In this document: piece by piece, positions 51,584 to 60,904 of the stretch | Position numbering within the stretch: the first letter of the stretch is position 1 | Layout: each line of letters begins with the position of its first letter | Source of the DNA: CAVVKW01 sp963749035 | Lineage (GTDB): Bacteria > Verrucomicrobiota > Verrucomicrobiia > Chthoniobacterales > JAATET01 | NCBI GenBank assembly: GCA_963749035.1 | Contig: CAVVKW010000004.1 | Coordinates: forward strand, 744,001-808,000 | Direction of reading: 5' to 3' | Length of the DNA: 64,000 nt | Notes under the pieces: model-generated | What the model saw: the letters and a program-made list of their open reading frames with translations, nothing else | Told to the model about the DNA's origin: nothing | Databases searched by the model: none | Translations under genes and position numbers: made by a program

Positions 51584-52039
51584 CTAGAACACCTCCCCTT
51601 CCCCAGCGTCGTCGTCGGCGAAGGTCACGCCGGTGATCTGGGCCTTCGCGCAGGTATTCAAGACGTCGACGATCCGTTGATGGTCGGATTCGTCGTTCGG
51701 TGCAATCGTCACGAGGGCCTCGCTCTTGTTCGCCTCCGATGATTCCCGGAAGCGGAGTAAAGTCGTGAGCAACTCCGGCATCTGAGTGCTCGTTGGAGTA
51801 TCCATCGGCTGTTCGTTCAAGATGACCTGACCCGTGGACTCGATCGTGATCCGGGCCTCGTCCGGGATGTCGACGCTTTCTTCCTGCGACACGGTGCCCG
51901 GAAGCCCGATGTTGATGTCGCTCTCCTGCTTGATTGGCTTCGCGGTGACCATGAAGAAAACCAGCAGGAGGAACACCATGTCGATCATGGGGCCCATCTG
52001 CATTTCGACGGTCTGGGTATCGCGGCGACGGAGTTGCAT
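51584..52039 (-). CDS. exbD: ExbD/TolR-family protein (second copy)
   Basis: A 151-residue protein with one N-terminal transmembrane helix (IDMVFLLLVFFMVTAKP) that contains the proton-relay Asp. The periplasmic C-terminal domain has LPGTVSQEESVDIPDEARITI and DHQRIVDVLNTC. Its start codon overlaps the stop of exbD1 (TAATG). Confidence 0.93.
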   Translation of the reverse strand: MQLRRRDTQTVEMQMGPMIDMVFLLLVFFMVTAKPIKQESDINIGLPGTVSQEESVDIPDEARITIESTGQVILNEQPMDTPTSTQMPELLTTLLRFRESSEANKSEALVTIAPNDESDHQRIVDVLNTCAKAQITGVTFADDDAGEGEVF

Positions 52040-52446
52040 TACTTCTGGTAGCTACCAAAGATCACGTTCACCGCACCCGCTTCCGACGCGATCTTCATGA
52101 GCTCTTTCACTTGCTTGCCCGGCGTCTTCTGGTCTGCACGAACGTAAAGTCGCAGCGGTGGCGTCACCTCGAAGCGTTGCGTCAGATGGGCGCTCAGCTC
52201 TTCCTTTGTGGCGGGTGCCTGACCGATGAAATACTGGCCGTCTCCGTCGATGCTGATGATATCGCGATTACTGAGATCAGAGGGAATCACGCCGTTGCTC
52301 GCCGTCGGCAGCTTGATCTCGACCTTGATTTGCTCCTTCGAAATCTTCGTGGTCACCATGAAGAAAACGAGCAGCAGAAAGGTCATGTCGATCATCGGAG
52401 CGAGCTGGAAGCCCACTTCGTCTTCCGCCTTTTTGACGAGCTTCAT
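52039..52446 (-). CDS. exbD: ExbD/TolR-family protein (first copy)
   Basis: A 135-residue protein with the helix IDMTFLLLVFFMVTTKI containing the conserved Asp and a periplasmic domain ending in a conserved KELMKIASEAGAVNVIFG. It starts 2 bp after exbB. Two distinct ExbD proteins beside one ExbB suggest a hetero-oligomeric motor. Confidence 0.93.
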   Translation of the reverse strand: MKLVKKAEDEVGFQLAPMIDMTFLLLVFFMVTTKISKEQIKVEIKLPTASNGVIPSDLSNRDIISIDGDGQYFIGQAPATKEELSAHLTQRFEVTPPLRLYVRADQKTPGKQVKELMKIASEAGAVNVIFGSYQK

Positions 52447-52448
52447 CT

Positions 52449-53303
52449 TTAAACGGTCTCCGGAGCTCCTTCGCCCGTCGGCGCAGCTTGTTCGTAATCC
52501 GTCGCCGCACCTTCGAGCTTCAGTTCACCCGACAACAGATCGATCATGAACGTCACCCGCTTCTGGATGTTCGCGATGATGATCGCCAGCGAGTTCCGGA
52601 AATAAAAATAGAAGAACATCGCCGGGATACCGACGAGCAATCCCGCGGCCGTGGTCAACATGGCCACACCAATACCGCCCGCTAAATCCGCCGGCTCCGA
52701 CTTCCCAGCCGCCAACGAATCGAAGGCCTCGATCATGCCGGTCACCGTTCCCAGCAACCCGAGCATCGGCCCGATGGTCGCGAAGACGTTCAGGTAATTC
52801 ACCCAAAGCATGAGCTTGGTTTCCTCGTTGGCCAGCGTCTCGGCCGCCGACTGCTCCATCGACACCTTGTTCGCGAGATCGCGCTCGAAATTCACCTTCA
52901 GCAGCGCGGACGACATCGTATTCGCAAATGCATTCGGGTTCGAATGGCACAGCGAATAGGCTCCGCCGGCGTCGCGCTGCTCCATGAACTTCCCGACTGC
53001 CTCGACTTGGTGAGAGGGCATCATCTTCTTCCCGTTGATCTGGATGAAGCAGTAAACGGCGACTGCCGCCGTGCCGATCGAACATAGGAGCAGTGGATAC
53101 ATCAGCCATCCGCCCTGGGTGAACATGTCGAGAAGCGTCTTATCCTCGACCTGCGCGGGCGTGGCCTCGCCCGTGAGCGGATCCGGCTCGGCGTCTTGCG
53201 CGACCGCCACCGCGGGCAACGCAAACAATGCGACCGCGGCCACGGCCGCGATGATTCCGGCCCGCAGGCGCTCAGCTCTTTTGTCTAGTTTCACTTTCAT
53301 CAT
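52449..53303 (-). CDS. exbB: MotA/TolQ/ExbB proton-channel family protein
   Basis: A 284-residue membrane protein with an N-terminal signal-like helix and a TolQ-type core: GGWLMYPLLLCSIGTAAVAVYC, LLGTVTGMIEAFDSLA and IGVAMLTTAAGLLVGIPAMFFY, including the channel-lining threonines. The start could be ATG 53300, 53303 or 53312; all lie inside the end of the upstream gene. It would use the proton gradient with the two ExbD proteins. Confidence 0.93.
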   Translation of the reverse strand: MMKVKLDKRAERLRAGIIAAVAAVALFALPAVAVAQDAEPDPLTGEATPAQVEDKTLLDMFTQGGWLMYPLLLCSIGTAAVAVYCFIQINGKKMMPSHQVEAVGKFMEQRDAGGAYSLCHSNPNAFANTMSSALLKVNFERDLANKVSMEQSAAETLANEETKLMLWVNYLNVFATIGPMLGLLGTVTGMIEAFDSLAAGKSEPADLAGGIGVAMLTTAAGLLVGIPAMFFYFYFRNSLAIIIANIQKRVTFMIDLLSGELKLEGAATDYEQAAPTGEGAPETV

Positions 53304-54237
53304 TGGATTCATTCGGGTTCTCACTCTCAGATTCTGGCGCCTGAAGCCGGGCGACGATCTCCGCAGCCCGTGGCGCGTAGCTCGTGTCGGGATACAAAGC
53401 CGCGATGTCCCGCGCCGACTCGAGCGCGTTTTCGTCGTCGCCGACAAATTCGTAAATCTCGATCGCGCCCCACAGCCCGCGGGCCGCCGTATCGGCTTCC
53501 GATCCGTAGAATAAATAGGGATACAGATAGAGATCCAGCGACTCGTTCACGAGCCGGGCGCGTTCGGGGATGACGATGAAGTCTTCCTCCCAACGAGGGT
53601 TGTTTTCGATCAATTTCAGCAGAGTCTCGTGCGCTGCCACCGCGAGGATGTATTTGGCTTCGATCAGGACCGCCGGGTCTTCGGACACCTTTGCCAGCTC
53701 CTTCGCTTCCTCGATCGCGTCCGCCGCGTCGCCCGTCGCGACCATGGCGCGGAGTCGATTCTGACGAGCCCGCAATTTCTGTTCCTCGTCCCAGAGGGTG
53801 TCCGACAGTTCCTCCAGAATCGCCCTCGCCCGCTTGGCTTGCACGGCTTCTTCGGTCTGCAGCAGCAGGTCCGTGTAAACGTTGAGAATCTTTCCCGCCG
53901 GACTCTTCGGCACACCGACGAATCCTTTCCACCGTTCCCATTCGAGCGCCACCTTGCCCATGTCCGCCAGCGTCGCATTCTCGAGCATTCGATCCCGCGC
54001 CTCGTTCGGGGCGAACTCGATCTTGCTGACCTCGGCCCGCGGCACGCTCACCGTCGCGACCGCTCCGCCGCCGAGTTGCGACTCGATCTTGAAATACTGG
54101 TCGTCGACCCCGATCACGCGCGCCGACCGCTTCGTCTCGCCCGTGTCGTTCATGAACAGCGTGTCTTCGGCCCGAAGCCCGACGCCGCAGCCAAGGAGAA
54201 CGCCGATAAACGCCGCGACGAATCCAGTCGTCCTCAT
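53272..54237 (-). CDS. Exported helical-repeat protein of the Exb operon
   Basis: A 321-residue protein with a signal peptide (FVAAFIGVLLGCGVGLRAED; the Cys could also make it a lipoprotein). A short beta region (about 25-80) is followed by helical repeats of TPR or SEL1-like length. Its end overlaps exbB by about 30 bp, and its start overlaps the upstream TPR gene by 4 bp. Probably periplasmic and part of the complex. Confidence 0.72.
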   Translation of the reverse strand: MRTTGFVAAFIGVLLGCGVGLRAEDTLFMNDTGETKRSARVIGVDDQYFKIESQLGGGAVATVSVPRAEVSKIEFAPNEARDRMLENATLADMGKVALEWERWKGFVGVPKSPAGKILNVYTDLLLQTEEAVQAKRARAILEELSDTLWDEEQKLRARQNRLRAMVATGDAADAIEEAKELAKVSEDPAVLIEAKYILAVAAHETLLKLIENNPRWEEDFIVIPERARLVNESLDLYLYPYLFYGSEADTAARGLWGAIEIYEFVGDDENALESARDIAALYPDTSYAPRAAEIVARLQAPESESENPNESNDESETRQKS

Positions 54238-57020
54238 GACTCCGTGATCGGCCCTCCCAACGCGTCAAGGCGATCCCGCGCAGCGTCCATCTCCGGCGCA
54301 TCCTTGAGCCGGTCGAGCTTCACCATTTCGTCGTAGGTCTTCCGGGCCGCCTCACGGTCCTCGAGTCGCTCGAAGGCCTCGCCGCTTCGCACGTAAGCCT
54401 TCGCCACCCAATCCGTCCAACGCCCATACATGATGTAAATCCGTTGGAAATACGGCACCGCCAGCTCCGGCTTCTCCTGCGTCATGTAGCTCTCACCGAT
54501 CCGATAAAGCGCCTCCGCCTTCTCCGGTCCGCTCGAATAGTCATTCGCGAGCAATTTTTCCAGCGCCTGCCTCGCCTCCGTGAGTTGCGCGCGGTCCGTG
54601 AGAACTTTCGCTTTCAGCATCAGCATCGCGCCGAGCCGGATCGAGCCCGAGATTTCGTTCTCGAAACGCGTCAGCCAGCTGAGCGCCGCTTTCTCGTTGC
54701 CCCGATCCAACTCGATCCGCGCCAGCGCGGCAAACGCCTGGTCCTTCTGCGGTGCTCGCGGGTTCCATTTGATCAGGTCACGCCACATCTGTTCCTCGTC
54801 CTCGTCGCGGTTTTCCGCTTCGTAGGCACTGGCGAATTCCGCCATCAGCAGCGGATTTGTCGAAGAAACGTCCACCCGCTCCGCCGCTTCGAGCATCGTC
54901 TCCTGCGCTTTGGCGGGTTCCGTGGCGAGGATCAGGCGAGCCTGTGCCCACAACGCCCGCATCCCCAGTGTCTCTTGATCCTTCGCGTCGGCGTCCTCCC
55001 TCAGGTCCCGCAACCGCGCGTAAAGTCGAGCTTCCTCTTCCGGTCCCTGGTAGAGCTTCGACAGCGCGGGAAACAATTCGTCCACCGAACGGATCGACGG
55101 ATCATTGCCCAATTCTTCGATCGCCGACCAGTAAACCTCGCGAGCTTTTTCCGGATCTTCCTGCTGTCGATACGTCCAACCAACCCAATAGATTGCCTCC
55201 GCGACCCGCGGACTCCGTGGATGATCACGGGTAAACTCCACGAAGTGCTCCCGCATCCCGTCGACGTCTTCGAGCAAACGCAGAGCCTTCCCGACTTTGA
55301 ACCAACCCTCTTCGAAGAAGCGCGTCTCCTCCGGCGGGATCCGTTTGAAGGCGGCAATCCCGTAATCCATTTTCCCTTCGCTCATGTAAGCGTCGCCCAG
55401 CAGCAGAAGCGCCTCCGAGTTCGATTCATGACCCGGATATTCGTTCAGATACTGCCGCAGCTCCGCGATGCTCGTCTTGTATTCCTGCATCGACTGGGCC
55501 GCGTAAGCCTTCCGGAAAACCGCCAACCCCCGGAATTGCCCCTCGGGATACTGCGCGAGATACTCGTCCATCACCTCCCGCGTCTCCGGGTATTTCTTGT
55601 CGAGCGAATAGCCCATGCCACGCCAATACCCCGCCGGGTCCGCCAACTCGTGATCGGGATGCGTCTTCGCAAACTCCTCGAAGGTCTCGACCCCCGCCGC
55701 GTTCATCTCGCCTAGCAACTGGCTGAACCCGGTCATGAACATCGCCCGCGGCGCAAATTCCGAGTCCGCATACCCCTCCCGGATCACGCCAAACGTCGCG
55801 ATCGCATCCTCCTGGCGGTTCTCCCGCTGCAGCGCAATCCCCTTCAGGTAAAGCACCATCGGCATCTTGTCCGAGTCCGGAAATTTCTCCTCGAACGTCT
55901 CCGCGGCTGTCACCGCCTTTGGCCACCGCTCGATCACCGACCAACTCTGGATCAGGTTGGTCGTCGCCGACTCGACCACCGGACTCGGCGGCATCTCTTC
56001 GAGCATCTCCTCCATGATTAAAGCCGCCTCGCGATACCGCTTCATCGCCTGAAAAGCGGTCGCCAGTCGCAGTCGCAACGCCGCGTCGAAGTCCTCGATC
56101 TTGCCAAAATTAGCGAGTTCGCGTTCGACCTTCGAAATCATCTGCTTGAGCTGAAATTTCCGGTAGGGATCACTCGTCGGGTGCGCTTCCGCAGCGACCA
56201 GGCCGTCCCGCAAATCTTCCAGCCGATCCTCCTGGTATCCGATCAGCCGCTCTTGATCCCAAACCCGCTGCAGACACTGGATGGCCTTCCGGTATTCCTC
56301 GCCCTCGAGAAATTGCGAGCCGAGCTGCAAAGCGAGCGTCTGAAACGTCGCGATTTGCAGCATCTGGTTCATTCGCGGGAATTCCTCGACTACCAACTCC
56401 AGTCCGCCGTCGGAGTCCCCCTCCTCCAGCAAAGCATACAGTTGGAGGACCGACGCGCGGCCACGGTTCACCACGCTCAGCGCGTCCTTGAAGCGTCCGA
56501 AATGGGCGGCTGCCTCAGCGTTCTTTCCTTCGAGCAGCAAAGTCGTTCCGGCAAGCAGCACCGCTTCGTCCACCTGTCGGCCTTTCGGAAAATCTGCGAC
56601 GTATGTGCTGAAAGTCTCTCGCGCCGCTCCCACCTCGTCGGCCTGCATCTGACAAACCCCGAGGTAAAAAAGAAGGTCCTCCCGCTGCTCCATCGTCGGC
56701 GGCGGGGTCGCCCCCAGCGCAGCCTGAATCGCTGGCATCGCCTCGTTGAATTTCTGCAAATGCAGATAGCTCATCGCCAGCGGATACCGGATCAACGCCA
56801 CGGCCTCTTTCCCCTGCTCGGACTCTCCGTAGTCAGCACTGAACTTAACGAATCCCGCGATCGCCCTGGCGTATTCCCCGGCGTTGTATTGATTGACCGA
56901 TTCGACGTAGAGCTCGTCCGCCGTCATCCCCTGCCCCGTTCCCTGAGCGCAAATGTCACCGAACGTCAACGCCACGGCGACAACCATGGCTCCAAACGAA
57001 TAACGGAACGAAAGACTCAT
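54234..57020 (-). CDS. Large periplasmic TPR protein, first gene of the Exb/VWA operon
   Basis: A 928-residue protein with a signal peptide (YSFGAMVVAVALTFGDICAQ) and about twenty tetratricopeptide-type repeats throughout, for example YNAGEYARAIAGFVKFSADY. No catalytic motif is seen. ATG 57020 places the signal peptide correctly. It is likely a protein-interaction scaffold in the envelope. Confidence 0.88.
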   Translation of the reverse strand: MSLSFRYSFGAMVVAVALTFGDICAQGTGQGMTADELYVESVNQYNAGEYARAIAGFVKFSADYGESEQGKEAVALIRYPLAMSYLHLQKFNEAMPAIQAALGATPPPTMEQREDLLFYLGVCQMQADEVGAARETFSTYVADFPKGRQVDEAVLLAGTTLLLEGKNAEAAAHFGRFKDALSVVNRGRASVLQLYALLEEGDSDGGLELVVEEFPRMNQMLQIATFQTLALQLGSQFLEGEEYRKAIQCLQRVWDQERLIGYQEDRLEDLRDGLVAAEAHPTSDPYRKFQLKQMISKVERELANFGKIEDFDAALRLRLATAFQAMKRYREAALIMEEMLEEMPPSPVVESATTNLIQSWSVIERWPKAVTAAETFEEKFPDSDKMPMVLYLKGIALQRENRQEDAIATFGVIREGYADSEFAPRAMFMTGFSQLLGEMNAAGVETFEEFAKTHPDHELADPAGYWRGMGYSLDKKYPETREVMDEYLAQYPEGQFRGLAVFRKAYAAQSMQEYKTSIAELRQYLNEYPGHESNSEALLLLGDAYMSEGKMDYGIAAFKRIPPEETRFFEEGWFKVGKALRLLEDVDGMREHFVEFTRDHPRSPRVAEAIYWVGWTYRQQEDPEKAREVYWSAIEELGNDPSIRSVDELFPALSKLYQGPEEEARLYARLRDLREDADAKDQETLGMRALWAQARLILATEPAKAQETMLEAAERVDVSSTNPLLMAEFASAYEAENRDEDEEQMWRDLIKWNPRAPQKDQAFAALARIELDRGNEKAALSWLTRFENEISGSIRLGAMLMLKAKVLTDRAQLTEARQALEKLLANDYSSGPEKAEALYRIGESYMTQEKPELAVPYFQRIYIMYGRWTDWVAKAYVRSGEAFERLEDREAARKTYDEMVKLDRLKDAPEMDAARDRLDALGGPITES

Positions 57021-57222
57021 CCTAAGAACGACGACAGAACACCTCGCAGTATCTCTATGCGAGAACTCGCCGGCGCGCTCGCAACAATTCCGTGACAATT
57101 TTCCATTCCCGCTTGGGACCAAACCGTTCGTGAGGGTGTAACATCGAATCTACCGAGAGCAATATCTGTGCGCGGCATCAACTTTTTGGCGACGCGCTAC
57201 GGGAACGACGTGTAAACGCAAA

Positions 57223-57252
57223 GTGCCCCGGAAGTTTTCACTTCCGGGGCAC
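57223..57252 (-). terminator. Hairpin terminator of the DUF3618/holin-X operon
   Basis: A perfect 12-bp stem (57223-57234 with 57241-57252) has a TTTTCA/TGAAAA loop. A short T-run follows on both strands (TTT on minus, TTTT on plus), so it could work in both directions. The surrounding 57021-57277 holds the upstream region of the TPR operon. Confidence 0.65.
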
Positions 57253-57277
57253 CCGCTTTTCGATCTTCGGTGGCGGT

Positions 57278-58396
57278 CTAGGTCAGCGGGTTCGCGTCGT
57301 CGGCGTCACGTTTCTGCTTCTCGCCTTCGGTCTTGGCCTCGCCCAGCGCAGCGTCTTTCACCGCGGCGGACTTTTCTTTGAGGTCCTGCCCGGAAATGCC
57401 CTCATCGCGAGCCGCCTCCTTTCCGGCTTCGACAGCCTGTGAGATCACGCGACCAGCTTTTTCCGTCAGATTCCCCGGGGTGAGTCCATGCGCCTCCGCT
57501 TCATCCAACGCCGCACCAGCCGTCTGGCTGGCGGCTGTTTTCCCGCGTTCCTTGACGTCGTCGATGAGATGGTCGGAGGCATCCCCCATCCATTCATCCT
57601 CGGCGCGAGATCGGGGAAGGAGCAATCCAGCCATCACTCCCACGGCGAGAAAAACCCCGCCCATGGAAAGCGGGTGCTCGTCACTCGCTTCCAGGAAACG
57701 CTCCTTGGCGACTGCGGCTTGCCGCGACGCGCCTTGGTGGCCTCTTCGGACGCCGCGACCGGCGTCGTCCCAGCGACCCGCGACGGAATCTCGGACCGAA
57801 CCGCCCGCCCCGGCAATCTTAGCACCTGCAGCCGAAAGTCGTTCCCGAGTCCGCTCGCCGGTCTCGGCCAGCTTGTCCTTCGCCCGCTCACCGATGCCAG
57901 GTCCGTCAGAACCCCCCTCAGTAGAGGTTGCACCCGGACCGGATACCATGACCTCGCCAGCGTGCACGCCTTCCGTGGCGTAAACGCCACCGGTCGGGAC
58001 CGTCGCACCTCGGTATCGATCCCGCTCGGGATACCGATAGTCCGAGCCGTAGGCGTCGTCATCGTCCGAGTCAGGACCGAGCAGCCACCAAGCCACGCCC
58101 GCTCCCACAAGCAGTGCTGGAACCGGATTTTCCTTGAGTTGATTCTTCACTGCGCGACCCGCTTGCCTCGTCGACTGGCCGATGTCCGCTCCGCCAGCGC
58201 CACCGCCGCCGGATCCGCTGCGCCGACGGAAAATGTCGATCACGTCGTCAAGGAGGTGCCGGGGATGAAGCCGGTCGCCGAGTTGGTCGATCTTCTCATC
58301 CATCTCGCGGCGCTTTCCGCGGATATCTGCCCGAATTTCTTCGCTGGAAGCTTCGTCCAGCCGTTCTTTTTCTAGTTCGCTTTGTTTTGAATCCAT
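57278..58396 (-). CDS. DUF3618-containing membrane protein
   Basis: A 372-residue protein. The N-terminal block SSEEIRADIRGKRREMDEKIDQLGDRL is DUF3618-like. Two short hydrophobic segments are present (NPVPALLVGAGVAWWLLG and GGVFLAVGVMAGLLLP), joined by Gly/Arg-rich and helical alanine-rich regions. Such proteins accompany holin-X proteins in stress-related operons. It overlaps the holin-X gene by 25 bp. Confidence 0.78.
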   Translation of the reverse strand: MDSKQSELEKERLDEASSEEIRADIRGKRREMDEKIDQLGDRLHPRHLLDDVIDIFRRRSGSGGGGAGGADIGQSTRQAGRAVKNQLKENPVPALLVGAGVAWWLLGPDSDDDDAYGSDYRYPERDRYRGATVPTGGVYATEGVHAGEVMVSGPGATSTEGGSDGPGIGERAKDKLAETGERTRERLSAAGAKIAGAGGSVRDSVAGRWDDAGRGVRRGHQGASRQAAVAKERFLEASDEHPLSMGGVFLAVGVMAGLLLPRSRAEDEWMGDASDHLIDDVKERGKTAASQTAGAALDEAEAHGLTPGNLTEKAGRVISQAVEAGKEAARDEGISGQDLKEKSAAVKDAALGEAKTEGEKQKRDADDANPLT

Positions 58397-58809
58397 TTTT
58401 TGTCGTCTTTGAGGGTTTCGATGGTTTGTGTCGGCGTCAGGGACGTTTTCTTGAGAGTCTCAATGCCCTTGTTCAGGAGGAATAGCCCGATGATCGTGAC
58501 GAGGAGGCCGACCATTAACGGTGCGACCCAGAAGGCATGCTCCTCAAGCCCCGCAGCCGCCAGCCCGAGGGTGGCGAGCGACGAGAGTGCCTGGAGAAGG
58601 AAAATGAGGCCCAGCAGCGCAACGAAGGCACCTACACCGACGTAGGCGAGGTTCCTCAGCAGTTTGGAAACTGTCTCGGAGGTCTCCGTCTTAAACAGCG
58701 CGACTTCTTGGCGGACCAACATCGTCGCATCGTCGCGGAGTTCCTTGAGTAACTCGGGAACGCTTTCCGGGCGGCCAGGATGGCTTGCGGGTGGGATCGT
58801 CTCATCCAT
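58372..58809 (-). CDS. Holin-X-like (phage holin superfamily III) membrane protein
   Basis: A 145-residue protein with an N-terminal amphipathic helix (VPELLKELRDDATMLVRQEVALFKTE) and two transmembrane helices (about 57-83 and 92-112). This matches the DUF1469 / holin-X group, which despite its name is chromosomal and envelope-associated. It is the middle gene of the three-gene operon. ATG 58809 is preferred. Confidence 0.85.
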   Translation of the reverse strand: MDETIPPASHPGRPESVPELLKELRDDATMLVRQEVALFKTETSETVSKLLRNLAYVGVGAFVALLGLIFLLQALSSLATLGLAAAGLEEHAFWVAPLMVGLLVTIIGLFLLNKGIETLKKTSLTPTQTIETLKDDKKWIQNKAN

Positions 58810-58810
58810 T

Positions 58811-59527
58811 TTAGTAACCTCCCCGATCAACCGGTTCGCCGGAGACCGGCACCGTTGGTGGAACGTTAAAGACCGGATCGGTCGCGGTCGTAGGCTGCGC
58901 CTGACCAGAAGTCGCGAGACCGGTCGAATCCTCCGTCGACGGAGTGACCGGCGAACTCGGCGGGGCGTAGGTCGATGTGCCCGGACGTCCGGTGCCGTAA
59001 TCTCCGTATTCGTTCCCGTGACGCTCGCGCCGCGAGGCCTTCAAGAATCTTGCCGTGGCCAAACCGACCACAAACATTCCGCCGAAGAACAACTCCGGCC
59101 GACGACTCGCGGTCCGTCGAAGATCTTCGACGAGATCGCCAACGCTCTTTGTCTCGAGGTGATTTCCGAGTTTGTCGATCTGGTCCGCCGCGAGCGAGAC
59201 GTAGTGGGAAAGGTTCGTGTCGCTCTCGTCTTCCAGTTTGCCGGCCGCCCGTCGGGCAGCATCGGAATAGGTCCGTAACTCGGACGCCACGCGCTGTTTG
59301 CCGCCATCGAGAACTCGCTCGCCGTGCTCCTTCGCTTGAGCCGCGGCGTTCCGCGCCTGGGCCTTGACTTCTTCCCCAGCTTCCTGGGCCTGCCTTTTCG
59401 TTTCGTCGACCTTCTGATCGATCTGCGCTTTGGCGTCTCGAGCGGCATCTTCTGCCTCCCGGCCGTGCTCGCAGGCTCGCTCCTCGGGAGATCCCGACGT
59501 CGATCCGTGGTTGGGTGGATTATTCAT
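58811..59527 (-). CDS. Hypothetical helical membrane-associated protein
   Basis: A 238-residue protein. About 15-90 is highly charged and alanine-rich, probably one long helix like late-embryogenesis or apolipoprotein-type sequences (DETKRQAQEAGEEVKAQARN). A short hydrophobic segment follows at about 150-162 (LFFGGMFVVGLATARFL), then a low-complexity Pro/Thr/Ser tail. First gene of the operon, ending 1 bp before the holin-X gene. Confidence 0.7.
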   Translation of the reverse strand: MNNPPNHGSTSGSPEERACEHGREAEDAARDAKAQIDQKVDETKRQAQEAGEEVKAQARNAAAQAKEHGERVLDGGKQRVASELRTYSDAARRAAGKLEDESDTNLSHYVSLAADQIDKLGNHLETKSVGDLVEDLRRTASRRPELFFGGMFVVGLATARFLKASRRERHGNEYGDYGTGRPGTSTYAPPSSPVTPSTEDSTGLATSGQAQPTTATDPVFNVPPTVPVSGEPVDRGGY

Positions 59528-59755
59528 CAGCGGGAAATCGACCCGCGGAGCCTTTTGGCGTGTCGGGGTTCACCCCTACGCGGGCATGGGGACAGTTGCA
59601 TTTGCATTGCGGTCGCGCCACCCCGGCTTTGAGTGGACCGCACGATATCGTCGATCCGATTCGCGACTCGTCATTCTTACGTTCAGCATGCATCGTCCGC
59701 AGCTCTCGATTCCTCGGCTCGGAGGGGGAATTGCGACAACGCTCCGCAATAAAAG

Positions 59756-60877
59756 ATGTCATCATTCACTCAACTCGGCGTCTCGAAAGAACTCGTTCGA
59801 GGCCTGGACGCCCTCGGTATCTCGCAGCCAACTCCCATCCAGGAAAGCGCGATTCCTTATCTCATCAAGAGCGGCGGCGACCTCGTCGCGCAGGCGCAGA
59901 CCGGCACCGGCAAGACGGCGGCGTTCGGGCTGCCTCTGCTCATGAAGATCGATCCGGCCGATCCCGCCCTCCAGGGTCTGATTTTGTCACCGACGCGCGA
60001 GCTCGCGAAGCAGATCGGCAAACAGCTCTTCCGCTACACGCGGTTCTGCGAACGAAAGATCTTCGTCGAAGTGACCGGCGGCGGCGACAAGATCGGGCTA
60101 CAGGTCCAGCGGCTCAAACGGCCGACCCACATTGTCGTCGCCACACCGGGCCGACTTTTCGATTTGCTCAAACTAGAAGCGCTCACCCTCGACTCGGTCC
60201 GGCACCTCGTGCTGGACGAAGCGGACGAGATGCTCAGCATGGGATTCCGAACCGAAGTCGCTCAAGCCGTCAAACTGACGGCGTCCCGGCGAAGCACCTG
60301 GCTATTTTCAGCCACGTTTCAGGATAAGATCCAGAAACTCGTCGCCGACTGCATGGGCCCCGACCCGAAGATGATCAAGGTCGACAAAGCCCAGGTCGTG
60401 AACCGCAACATTTCGCACCAGTTCGTGATCTGCCCCCGGGCTGACAAGGACGACTGGATCGCCAACTTCCTCAACGATCACCCCGACGATCGCGGGATGA
60501 TCTTCTGCCGCACCCGCGCCGGAGCCATCAAGCTCGGCAGCGAACTGGAAAAGCGCGGGGTCTCAGCCGACGTCCTCCAGGGCGATTTGAGTCAGAAGGA
60601 CCGCGACAAAGTCATGCGCGGCTTCAAGAACGCGCGCACCCGCGTCCTGATCACCACCGACGTCGCCGCCCGCGGGATCGACGTCGAAGGCCTGTCTTTT
60701 GTGATCCATCGGCAACTGCCCGAGCAGCGGCAATATTACACCCACCGCTCCGGACGCACCGCGCGGGCCGGGCGCAAGGGCGATTCGATCGCCCTGATCG
60801 AATCCCACGAGCGCCGCTACGTGACCGAGCTCGAGCGCGAACTGGGGCTCACCTTCGAAGCCCGGGATCACGATTAG
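59756..60877 (+). CDS. DEAD-box RNA helicase, minimal core
   Basis: A 373-residue ATP-dependent RNA helicase without C-terminal tail. Motifs: Q-motif QPTPIQ, Walker A AQTGTGKT, PTRELA, VLDEADEML, SAT, RGIDVEG and HRSGRTARAG. It differs from most neighbours by a GGGDK insertion in motif Ib. It probably remodels rRNA or mRNA. The upstream 228 bp to the divergent operon holds the promoters; no cold-shock element was recognised. Confidence 0.92.
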   Translation: MSSFTQLGVSKELVRGLDALGISQPTPIQESAIPYLIKSGGDLVAQAQTGTGKTAAFGLPLLMKIDPADPALQGLILSPTRELAKQIGKQLFRYTRFCERKIFVEVTGGGDKIGLQVQRLKRPTHIVVATPGRLFDLLKLEALTLDSVRHLVLDEADEMLSMGFRTEVAQAVKLTASRRSTWLFSATFQDKIQKLVADCMGPDPKMIKVDKAQVVNRNISHQFVICPRADKDDWIANFLNDHPDDRGMIFCRTRAGAIKLGSELEKRGVSADVLQGDLSQKDRDKVMRGFKNARTRVLITTDVAARGIDVEGLSFVIHRQLPEQRQYYTHRSGRTARAGRKGDSIALIESHERRYVTELERELGLTFEARDHD

Positions 60878-60904
60878 CACCGCGGAATCAATCTTCTTTG
60901 CACC

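Noticed and set aside
53327..54301. 324-codon minus-strand frame over the helical-repeat gene
   Set aside because: It is the Gly/Arg-rich shadow of the gene at 53272-54237 and has no signal peptide or family resemblance.
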